Below are positions 53,044-62,608 of a stretch of 64,000 nt of DNA, piece by piece; position 1 is the stretch's first letter; every line of letters starts with the position of its first letter. The DNA lies in contig JAFEMH010006953.1 of the NCBI GenBank assembly GCA_022495995.1, positions 43,364-107,363 of the forward strand. The letters are read 5' to 3'. This stretch comes from Adenophora triphylla var. japonica (Eukaryota; Streptophyta; Magnoliopsida; Asterales; Campanulaceae). The position numbers and the translations under genes are program-made. The notes under the pieces are model-generated. The model saw only the letters and a list, made by a program, of their open reading frames with translations, was not told the DNA's origin and did not search any database.

Positions 53044-54421
53044 CTAATCAAACGGTGACCCGGTGCCCGAAACCAAGCTTTGTGCGGAGCCGCGGGGAAA
53101 GGACACGAAGGTTCGTATGTCCGGGAATGGAAGGAGGGTAGGTGTTTGGGGCTTTGGCTCATGCAACATGCGATTATTTGTTCACGTTTACTTAAAACAT
53201 GTTTTATTAACCTAATCGGTTGGAAAAGATTGCTCTTCTTTTTCGCAAACTACTCGATCCCGGATCACCGGGCCCCGTCACTACGTCTATAAGCCCCTCG
53301 TATTCCACCCGTATTTCGACCTCCCAGGTGGATGCCCGGCGAGGGTCCTATAGGGCAAGCGGGTCCCACCGACCGAAAGAAAACGATCCTAAAAGTCTCG
53401 GCGGGTAATCGAGTCTTAACGAGCATTCGATGTAAATTACGGACAAAGCCGACGTCAAAAGTCAAGATCATGTCCGAGGGCTCGACGAAAAGCTCGGCAT
53501 GATTTGACCGATAAATGTCCACGATTGATCTTGATTTGTTGTCAATTAGGCCGTAATTAGGCATGGAATAATCATTAATCCTTGATGACTCGTCAATGCC
53601 GGGAGTCGTTGTATAATTTGTGCGCCGTAGCCGAAGTCAAGGCGCCGGTCAATATCTTGGTCAAAGTCTCGCGGCGGAAAACCGCGTAACTTCGACCGAT
53701 TAGTGGTCCCCGAAAGATATTGAGTCGGTATGCCGACAAAGGCTTGAAAGGAAAGGTCTATACACGTACAGGCATGACACGCACTGTACTAAAACCAACC
53801 GGGTCTCTGACAAAGTGTGTCACTGACAAGCGCATGGTCGACACGAGGCTCCATGGGATGTTTGGGTAGTCCCGTGCTCATCCGAGAGGCGTAATAAGAC
53901 CAAACGGACCGCGACAAGGATTTCCCGGGTTAGGGACGTAGTGTGCAAGTGTACGGTCACGTGCGCGTAGTGTGCAAGCGCCTATATTCTTTTTCTGAGT
54001 AAAATAGAGATTTTTTTTTATGTGTCTTAAAAATATGATGCATGATTTTTTTTTTTGAAAATTTTCTTTTTTTTTTTTTGAAAATCCTTTTTTTTTTTTG
54101 AAATTTAATGAGCACATAAGCACGTAAGCACGAAAATTCCGACAGTTAGGGACATTATTCCGACAATAAAATTTTGACTTTCTCCGAGGCGGCCAAAACA
54201 ACACGAAAACTCGTGCAAAAATCAACACACACACAAAAATGATTTTCAAAGCCTGACGGAAGCTTGACCCTCAAAAGCTTTTTTTTTTTGAAAACGGTGA
54301 TACCGGTACGTGGGATTGTTAGACCACAATTTATCCCCGACTCGTGTTAGGAGGCGATAACGGGAAGTTTAATGGTTTCCACCAATATACCAAATACCAT
54401 TTTTTTTTAAAAAAAAGCTTA
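53044..54421 (-). other. Leader of element 2
   Basis: 1.4 kb between primer site and gag, with A/T-tracts at 54045-54105 and 54281-54290. It aligns with 33420-34849 in inverse orientation. No conserved coding. Confidence 0.55.
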
Positions 54422-54440
54422 GTCCCCAGCGGAGTCGCCA
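54422..54440 (-). other. Primer-binding site of element 2 (tRNA-Arg-like, Ogre type)
   Basis: In minus sense TGGCGACTCCGCTGGGGAC directly follows GT after the LTR. This is the most complete form of the site in the window. Confidence 0.8.
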
Positions 54441-54441
54441 C

Positions 54442-56173
54442 TGTGATGAATGTGTATCCGAAAATTTTCCCATTTTTATTTGAAAAAATCAACGAAACGG
54501 AGTCGCCACGCCATTTTTATTTTGAGGGCCAAAACTTTGAAAAAGCCCAAGATTAGAGATTTAGGTTCGGAGGTCATGTTACACGCCGGGAAGGACGTTA
54601 GTGTGCACGGAATGCCTCGTAAACGAGTCTTCCAAGCTGAAAATCATTTGTGTGTGTGTGTGTGTGTGTGTTTTGGCCAAAATAAGTTGAAACTCAGAAA
54701 AGTAAAAATTGGGATATCTTTTAAGACTTTAAACTGATCCCATGATTTTTTGAAAGATTTTTGGATTGAGATTTGGTACTCAAAAGACCTTTTGAAGTTG
54801 AGAGCCATTTCTGCCAGAATGAAAAAGGCAGTGGACCTTTGATTTTGAAATGGATTCAAGGGTCTTAAAACTTCATAATCTGGATAAACTCAGAGAATGA
54901 AAGTTGTTCTAGACACCTTAAATAAGATTTGTGCGAAGGAATTTTCCATTTTGGAGAAGATTTGAGGGGTCAAAACCTTCTGTAAACCTCAGATATGAGA
55001 TCTGGATTCCCAGAAGCTGATGAACTAGCCTCTGAAAGAAAATTTGAAAAGAGGAGTTTTACTCACCCAAAAATAAAGTAAAAATATGTATGGAAAGATC
55101 TGGATGTTGGCTACAAAAAGTGTTTTGTAGTCAACACCAAATTCCACATTTATCTGTGTCCAAAAAATTAGACCATGGACTGAGGTCTGAGAAAATTGCT
55201 ACTGGACAGCAACTTCTCAAGAAAGAAAATATGATTTTAAGGAGGGTTTTGCATCCATGCTTGTCCCCATTTCCCTAGGTTTTGGTTAGTGATCACTTGA
55301 CATTTTAGTGGTGAATCAACTATACCAAACCATCCTTGGGGTACATTAGGACTAAGCATTTCATTTGCTTGGGAAGGGGATTTTTATCCTTTGAAAATGA
55401 GATTTTATGCTTGAAAATGGTTTTTAGGGTTTTGAAAATGAGTTTTCTTTGCAAGAAAGTAAGAGAACTTGAAAATAATTTTGATCTTTGTAGAAGATCA
55501 TCCATGGAGATGGTCTTCCATGGTGATCTTCTTAGATCTAGAGCAAGAAGATGAAAGAACTACATTTTGTAGTTTGCAAATGCATGCATGGTTGGAGTTT
55601 AGGGTAAGGAGAAGGAGGGTTTACCAATCTTCTTTGTGTTCTTGAGTTTTTGGCTTGAGTGTATGAGTGTTTAAGGCTTAAGTATGAGAGTGAGTGGATG
55701 AGTGTGAGTTGGGAAAGATTGAGAGAAAATGGTGACAATTCTTGAAGAATTCTCACTGTTTTCTCTCTATATTTCGCCAGAGGTTCGGTGCAATTGGTGT
55801 TGTTCCTCTTTATTTTTGTGACTCGGAGGGCTCAATTTATAGCCCTCTCGGAAATGACATACTTATCCGCGCGGATAGGACCCTTCAAATAAGTAATCGT
55901 TCATTAAATGCACCCAGCTTTGGACAAGAGGAATATTTCTTTTGAAATTTCAAATTAACAGCCAGTTTATTGTTCCCAGCCATTTCTATTTGTGGTTTTA
56001 TTCCTTTTGTTTTACTTTTTGAGATTCTTTTTGAGGTTTAACCTTAAATAACAATGCCCATTTTACCCTCACTTTGTTAGAAAAGTTAGGATTGTTAGGA
56101 ATTGTTAGAAATGTTATAACTTTCGTTAATTTTCTAACGAAAATTCTAACAAGCTCAAATTGGAGCACTTACA
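54442..56173 (-). repeat. 5' LTR of element 2 (LTR C)
   Basis: In minus sense it runs from TGTAAGTGCTCC (56173) to CATCACA (54442). It contains the palindrome at 55864-55877, the TATA inverted repeat at 55826-55847 and a GT microsatellite at about 54650-54671. It differs from LTR B by scattered substitutions and short indels. Confidence 0.92.
55864..55877. promoter_or_regulatory. Palindrome TATCCGCGCGGATA in LTR C
   Basis: It is the third identical copy of the U3 palindrome, at the same distance from the TATA box. Confidence 0.6.
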
Positions 56174-56178
56174 GGCTG
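56174..56178. repeat. Target-site duplication GGCTG, right of element 2
   Basis: It matches 37430-37434. Element 1 sequence resumes here. Confidence 0.9.
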
Positions 56179-57600
56179 CACGCACCCATATTCCCCCGAC
56201 GGGTTTGATCGGCGTTCCCTCTCAGCCGAAATCCCGGTAGTATGGGAAGATGATTCCGATGACAGCGACGACGATGATGATGACGAGAGTGAAGAGTCAA
56301 CTGAGACCCCAGATCCGGAAACAATCTGGAACAATCATGCCAGAAATGAGCCCACGGGAGCCGTGCATAATGGTTGGTTTGTCGCAAGTGACGATGAAGG
56401 ACCACCGGAAAATGCAAGTCAAATGCCCGGGGTGGACCCTCAAGAACCGCACCTCGTAAGATGCATATGCGGTCCGTGTCCGGATACTTCGAGGATGAGG
56501 GACAAAGAAAGCCCGCGCCGCATCCGTACATATCCGAAATCCTAGAACACAACGTTCCTTATAAGAACCCGACCGGTGAATGGAAAGGGTTTATTGAAGC
56601 ACCGGTCGAGAATGGAGGGTTTCACCACCGTAAGATGAAGAATTCGTAAACGTTATCGGATCTTTTTCTTCTTTCCCAAGAACGGATGGCATAACAACCG
56701 TAAGGGTCACAACCGGCCGCTCGAGCGCAGCCGAGTGCCTCGCAATCACCGAAAAGGTTATCGATCCGAACGTCTCCCCGGTGGCCTTCATACCTATGAA
56801 TCCACATGACGCCTTCCTAATTGCTCCGGTGCCCGACAATGGACCCCCGGTGCTCCTTATTTGGACACGTATCTATCGAGCCGCTACCTCAAACTCCGAA
56901 GGGGAACACCGCCTATCCTTCACTTGTGGCTGCCCTACTTGCAAGATTGAAAGAAAAAGGATATACGATGAGATGGAGGCCGATAGCCATAACTCGTGGG
57001 CCATCCAAGGGATGAGATCGAAAAGCCGCCGAGTCCCGACAATAGCGACTCTTGTTGCATGATAACTATGAGCAAGGCCGGCCACGAGAGTGAATCTGAG
57101 GACGCCCTAGCTCATGGGCCATCCAAGTGGCAACAACACAACCCTGCACTCAAAAGCCGCGACTGGGAAGCAAGCAGGTGGCCGCCCAGAAGGAGCCAAG
57201 ATGCACTCGGCCCTCATCACTAGACTCCGTCGTAACCAAGTGGCCAATAGCCAAAAGGGCTCCCCCGTTGACCTTAGCAAAGATTGAAGAAATCCAACCA
57301 AGAGACAACCGATGAGGAAGTTAATCCGTTGACCCGATCCGGGCAAATTTTCCAAGGAAATCCCAAGGCGTATAAGAAGGCCACGCATCAAACACCGAAA
57401 GAAGATCGCCGCCCCTACGCTAAGACAACCGAAACTCCAGCTCCCGAAAAGAGGATCCCGTGCTCACCCAATAAGCAAACACAGCCAACATTTCCCTCTC
57501 GGTCTCTACTCACTTCGTCCTATCCCCATAAGCCGAAGCCGGAAGAAAGCCCGGCTCGCACCTCGTGCCTATTGATGCTACTCCCGATGATGTGGTACGC
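56179..57600 (+). pseudogene. Gag-protease linker of element 1, resumed after the insertion
   Basis: The sequence continues gag-pol of element 1 and matches 49201-50431 in inverse orientation. Scattered coding pieces are seen (DEGQRKPAPHPYISEILEHN, SNQETTDEEVNPLTRS), with numerous frame changes. I recognise no domain in it. Confidence 0.45.
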
Positions 57601-58215
57601 CTAATTGGAAACATCCATTACGGGAATATAATCACTTTCTGTATCTCGACCTCCCTCAATTTGGGGCCGATCATAACGAGCCTCTCTTCATCACAAACCC
57701 GCTGGATGAACGACGCCTCCTCGGGTCCCGGTTGATAATGGGTCCGGAATGAACATTCTTCCCAAGAAAGATCATGAGCTCGCTTGATATCAAGACTACG
57801 TGACTTGAAGCCTTCCTCCCTCACGCCAAAGCTACGACTCAACATCCCGAGCGCCCCTGAGTTGCTACTTTGGACCTCTCGGTTTGGACATAATTGATAC
57901 CTGTGGAATTCCTTGCTATCGACATCCCGATTACTTTCAATGCCCCCGCCGGGAAGACCTTCGCTCCATCAAGTCAAAGCGGGTCGCCTCAAGCCTCCAC
58001 CAAAGGTGTGAAATTCGCCTCGAATGGGGATCCGACAACCATTTATGGGGATTTAGTCACTTTAGAGGGCACAGATACGTGCGGAATACCTATTCTCGAA
58101 ATCAAACATGATGAGGAAGGTCTCATGCTAACAAAGCTTCACGGCCGAGCCTCCCAAAGCCCAAGTGTGCAACATAGATTTGACAATCACTCGATAAAAT
58201 CCCTCCGGTCTTGAA
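57601..58215 (+). pseudogene. Retropepsin of element 1
   Basis: The active site VDNGSGMNILP starts at 57731 and is followed by KIMSSLDIKTT. Downstream pieces read FLAIDIPITFNA near 57905 and GDPTTIYGDLVTLEGTDTCGIPI near 58030-58085. The LLGRPW motif of element 2 is damaged here (APAGKTF). Stops and frame changes are present. Confidence 0.7.
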
Positions 58216-59299
58216 AATGATGAGAAAAATGAGCTATCTACCCGGCCTCTGGCCCTGGGAAGCACCAACAAGGAACTCACAAACTCATCGAGGCGAAAGG
58301 ACAGAATACTCGCCACGGCCCGGGATATGAGGCCTCCTCAATGACACCGCAAAAGGAAAAAGATTTGAAGCCGCCACAGAAAGGTCCCGGCCGACAACCC
58401 TAAATCTCTCTTTCGCCCTAATCAGGCCGACTACTTTGTAAAGTGGTCCCACACAACCAGAAACATCACGTAACCCACTCCTACGGCAGGTGGCTAAAGC
58501 TACAGATAGCCTCAACAAGTTTAGAGGAACCAAGGCTAACCCCGTCCGTAGAATGTTCCCGGACCTACCCAAGATACCTGGGGCTACCACTACCCCGAAG
58601 GGCGAGTATACCTTCGTAGGCGTGCCTCGACTCCGGTGGAACAGCTCGAGAAGCTCACAACCACTATTCCTACCGCCCAGAAGATCCGAAACCCGAATTC
58701 GAACCGACAAAGTGCCAAAAGCTAAGGCCACGGAATTTCCTCGATGGTTGGGATGGTCCGGTTACGCAAAGAATTGTTCGAAGAAGAAGTCCAGGTGCGA
58801 CCCGATTGATCTCAAATCGGTCCAAGAGATGATAGCAAAGAATTGAGAAAGGAAAACAAAACAAAGACAGCTTCCCGAGTCATGAGGCCACCCACAAAGA
58901 AAGCCGCTAAAAATTGGGAAAACCTCTCAGCCCGTCCGCGACCAAGGAGGAAATGATCACCAAGCTTGGATTGGTCCCCCGTCCCTTTGTGTCAATCTAG
59001 GACAAGTCCTCCTGGGCCTCTCTTTGTTAAGATCGAGTCTCTAGAGTCGTCCGACGCGCCTTACGCCCGAAGACTACGAGTCTCAGAGCGAACGTTGTAT
59101 TCCTTTTCGTTTTCAATGAAATGACGAACCTTTCGAGTATCCTCGATTGCCACTTTAACTAATGATGAATTAATTAAAAAAATCTTAATAATAACTCATT
59201 AGATAAAGAAGGCATACACATTAAACAAAAAAATCAAACAACAAAAAAATCTTTAAGCAAAGTTGTCCTGAAAGAGGAAAATCGAGCCCAAGCCGCCGA
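58216..59299 (+). other. Unidentified segment between protease and integrase in element 1
   Basis: It is colinear with 47506-48559 of element 2. No reverse transcriptase or RNase H motif is seen in any frame. The end of the segment is A-rich (59160-59265), with AATTAAAAAAATCTTAATAA-type runs, and marks the probable junction of an old deletion. Confidence 0.55.
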
Positions 59300-60124
59300 A
59301 GAGATTTTGACGAGTGTGAATTTGGGAACCATGCGGAAGAGCCTAAAGAGACGTTGTAGACGGGTGATTTCTTCGAAGGAATCGGAAAGGATGCTCGCAA
59401 AGTCCTACAAAATCCTCAATTCAAAGAAAGTTGCCCTCTTCATCAAAGAGAACATCATATGCAGTATACGGGTTGCCACCGAAATCATCTCGTATAATGG
59501 ATCCCACTTCAAAGGGGAATGCGACAGGCCGCCGCAGAATCCGAATAACCCGTCACAAGTCATCTCCTTACAGCCCCAAACCAACGGGAGCCGTCGAGGC
59601 AAAGAAACAAGACTCGGAAAATATCATCCGAAAATGGCCGTCCAAGGCGTAGATTGGCCCGAGAAGTTACACTGACACTCGGGGCTACGTAACATCGCCG
59701 AATCGGCAATCGGGGAAACACCGTTTGCTCCTCACATACGGAATGGAAGCCGTACTCCCAATCGAGCTAGAGATCCCCTCGCTCCGTATACTACTGGAAA
59801 GCCAGATCAACGAGGTCGAATGGCTCCAGAGTCGCCATGACGAATTGGCCCTGCTAGATGAGCGCCGATTGAAGGCCATGGAACACATCCGAGCCTACCA
59901 AGGAAGAATGGCCAGAGCCTTCGACAAGAAAGTAAAGCATCGGGAAATCCGAGAAGGGGATCTCGTTCTAAAAGAAAAGCCCCAAATCGTATCAACCCCT
60001 CGGCAAATGGGAGCCCGTATGGGTCGGGCCATATGTCGTCCGTAAGATCTTTCTCCTGAGGAGCCATGCAACTTGGGCGCACCTCGACGGAATCCCTTTC
60101 AGACACCCAAAGGAATGGTGACAA
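59300..60124 (+). pseudogene. Integrase, distal part, of element 1
   Basis: Readable parts are SKKVALFIKENIICS, then YNGSHFKGEC where element 2 has DNGSHF, so the catalytic Asp codon reads Tyr here. Later come GAVEAKKQDSENIIRKW with the Glu, LTYGMEAVLPIELEIPSLRI (59725) and the tail ERRLKAMEHIRAYQGRMARAFDKKVKHREIREGDLVL in pieces. The last is the typical basic C-terminal region of plant gypsy integrase, ending near HPKEW at 60118. There are frame changes between the pieces. Confidence 0.75.
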
Positions 60125-60128
60125 ACCG

Positions 60129-60143
60129 CGCGTATACTACGCG
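60129..60143. other. Short hairpin CGCGTA/TACGCG after integrase
   Basis: A perfect 6-base stem with a TAC loop overlaps the end of the integrase reading. In element 2 the equivalent (46677-46691) has one mismatch. Function unknown; it may simply be coding sequence. Confidence 0.4.
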
Positions 60144-60174
60144 TAAAAAAGAGTGCTAAAAGAGTAATACCCAA

Positions 60175-60205
60175 CTAGGTTGAAAACCCGAAAAGGGCGG
60201 CCTAG
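60175..60205 (+). other. Hairpin motif 1, element 1 copy
   Basis: The outer stem is CTAGG/CCTAG and the inner stem CCC/GGG with loop GAAAA. GTAAAAACAGG and a long A-tract follow. Confidence 0.7.
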
Positions 60206-60221
60206 GTAAAAACAGGTTGAA

Positions 60222-60281
60222 AAAAACAAAAAAAAAAAACAAAAAACAAAAAAAAAAAAACAAAAAAAAAAAAAAAAAAAA

Positions 60282-60314
<33 letters not shown>

Positions 60315-60326
60315 CAAAAAAAAAAA
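60222..60326. repeat. Long A-tract with C interruptions
   Basis: Almost pure A for about 100 bases between hairpin motifs 1 and 2; it is the sense-strand equivalent of 46450-46566. Confidence 0.85.
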
Positions 60327-60331
60327 TCGTT

Positions 60332-60376
60332 GAACTACGAAGAACCGAGCTCCTCAAAATGAGGGGAACGTAGGCA
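60332..60376 (+). other. Hairpin motif 2, element 1 copy after integrase
   Basis: GAACTACG and ACGTAGGC enclose a six-pair stem CTCCTC/GAGGGG (one G-T pair) with loop AAAAT. Confidence 0.65.
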
Positions 60377-60639
60377 AATGAAACGGTTCTCGCCTAAAAC
60401 ACAAATAAAAGTCATACTTTGACATCAATACAATTGATCGTACCATGAAAGCGTCTCGAAAACTCTAAAGCAATTCAAATATTCATTACAAATTAAAAGC
60501 TCTTTGACGAGTCTAAGCCCGATTCATTCCTACAACCGGCAACCCGCTAAAAGAAAACTAAGATACATAATCAAATTAATGTGTCTCGCTATGACAAGAA
60601 AGTGGATACTTGAAACCTCGTAGTCACCCAAGCCACTCA

Positions 60640-62110
60640 GATCGACCTCTCCCCTCTTCTTCCCCTTCGAGTCTTCTTCCGAACCGAAAAATGCGGTCTT
60701 CCTCCTACCAAGCTCGTATAGGAACAGGATCTATCAAATCAGCCTCCGTCAGTGGCCTTAGTAGCCCTAGCGTCATCTCTCATCTCCCGTAGCCTAGCCG
60801 GTAGCACAGAGCCCTCCTCTCCCGTCTCGACGTAAGCCTCATGGGCCTGGCCGCGCCGTCTCCGCTCCTATCATGAGGGTTGGCCTCGCCTCGGCCCTCC
60901 TCCTCTCGTAAACAAGCCAGTCCTCCGCACTCACAATGGCCTCACGCTGCCTCAAAATAGCCACCCGAGCCTCTCCTAGATGCCTCTCATACCAATCCAG
61001 GTACCAAGTGGTCAGAACACCGGCCTGACGCCCGAGAATAACCCGAGGAGGAAAGGCCTCATATCTCCATGCTCGGGAAAGAAATGGAAACACCGAGGGA
61101 TCATCCATAGAAGCATGAGCCACCACCCCGGTGGCTATATCATCAAAGCCCTCCAAAGGAACCTCGCTCCAAGCCAAACTGTCTCGTAACTAAAGCCGGA
61201 TATAGAAGCCGGACCGAGAAAGCCCCTAAGCATGACCACATGAGACCCATCCCGAAGCACTCGCGAGTCTCCACCCGCCAACAAGGCACCGACCATCTGA
61301 TATCTTCTCGTCCGGGAGACCAGCCATCCAACGCTCCCATGAGCCCCGATCATCGAAATCCACAAAGAACCCCCTCCCGGCAAATGTCCAAGGCTCGATC
61401 ATGTCGGAGTTTCCCGAAGAACCCCAAACGCTCCATCGCCCACAGGTCAAGAGGAACGGGCCGCCCCGCGCATATACCGTCTTCCCAAGAGCTGCCCTAT
61501 CAAGAGCATGAAAAGTCTCCCCTTAATCAAAGGAACGACATCTCTCGCTCTGTGCGACAGTGAACGACAACATCCAAAGAAAGACCGATGGCAAATCCCA
61601 AAAGAATAGACCATGAACAGGTGCCAAACATACAAAGTGCAAAAGCATCCCAATAGGCATCATCCAAGCCTAGGCCCCTAAACCTATCGGGAAGACCGGA
61701 AATATCGAAATGATCGGGACCGCTGGATCATACCTTTGCGCTTCCTCCGGAAAGATGAAGGAGGACGCACAACTGTCAACAAAAGAAGCCCTCCTGCAAA
61801 GGAACCGCTATCTCTTTCCACCTCCGACTCTCCATAAGGCCCGAAATTCTTCCACAATGCAATAATCTCGTTGAAGGAAAGGCAAAAGACATGCCTTCTA
61901 GTGTCCCAAAATGAGGAAGAAGCCCTCAAAAGCTCATAATCCGGAATCAATTCTCGAGAGACCATAAGCACTTCACCTTGTACCTTTCTTCAAAGAAGGA
62001 CCTCCTCTCATGCATAATCTCCCTGACCAATCCTTGAACTTGTTGAAGAATGACATTTGGGATTCTTGGGACAATTTTGATGGAGCTTTTCTAAGGTTTT
62101 CCATGGTTTT
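60640..62110 (-). pseudogene. Antisense DUF7745-like gene in element 1, decayed
   Basis: On the minus strand it starts MENLRKAPSKLSQESQMSFF near 62105, shifts frame, and reads RELIPDYELLRASSSFWDTRRHVFCLSFNEII (61971 and on). Middle pieces include GRRYMRGA and WERWMAGLP; the end has SEVPLEGFDDIATG and WYLDWYERHLGEARVAILRQREAIVSAEDWL in a 112-residue open frame (61177-60839). It is the partner of 44673-46180. A full LTR-type palindrome TATCCGCGCGGATA stands upstream at 62228-62241. No function is known. Confidence 0.6.
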
Positions 62111-62573
62111 TCTCTCTTTCTCCCGAAAATGGTCAAGCTGACTGGAGGTTGAAGAGGATATTTGAATTTGAAATAAAGAGAGACCAGATCTCGAAGCAAA
62201 ATTAAAGGACAATGTCGATGCAGACCCTATCCGCGCGGATATGTTTGTTTTCCATCGTAAAAATCTGCAATACCCAAGCCGCTACACCAAAAGAGGAATA
62301 TTCCATCCCGCTTGCTCGAAACCCGTGCAAAAACCTCCCCAAACCAAATTCATATACCAAACACCCTTGCAAAAAAAAAAAAAAACCAAGGCTCATGCAA
62401 CACCGCATTCATACCGCATTGCATTCATAAAATAAAATCCTAAATTATTACATTCCAAAAAAAAGTGTGCATAAAAAGAAAAAAACAAACAAACATCGAT
62501 AAAATCCTAAATTATTACATCCAAAAAAAAAATGTGCATAAGCCGCATAAATCTCAATCTCAATCTCAAATCT

Positions 62574-62599
<26 letters not shown>
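62111..62599 (-). promoter_or_regulatory. Spacer and promoter region of the antisense DUF7745-like gene, element 1
   Basis: It contains the palindrome TATCCGCGCGGATA (62228-62241), 120 bases before the ATG, and two copies of ATAAAATCCTAAATTATTACAT (about 62431 and 62499). It matches 44156-44672 in inverse orientation. Confidence 0.45.

Positions 62600-62608
<9 letters not shown>

Larger units (their letters stand above)
37435..56173 (-). mobile_element. Giant Tat/Ogre-like retrotransposon, element 2, complete ends, 18.7 kb
   Basis: It is a minus-strand element with 5' LTR 54442-56173, primer site 54422-54440, leader, gag (53043-50432), linker, retropepsin (about 49200-48560), unidentified segment (48560-47700), distal integrase (47505-46690), hairpins and T-tract at 46401-46690, antisense DUF7745-like gene (44673-46180) and plant mobile domain gene (41249-44155), two tandem-repeat arrays (39330-40975), purine tract and 3' LTR 37435-39172. 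GGCTG duplications flank it. RT and RNase H are not found. The LTRs differ by only scattered changes. Confidence 0.9.

Noticed and set aside
53878..54249. Secreted or membrane protein with a hydrophobic N-terminus in the leader of element 2
   Set aside because: The equivalent frame in element 1 (33593-33808) breaks at other points, and the region lies between primer site and gag where no gene is expected.
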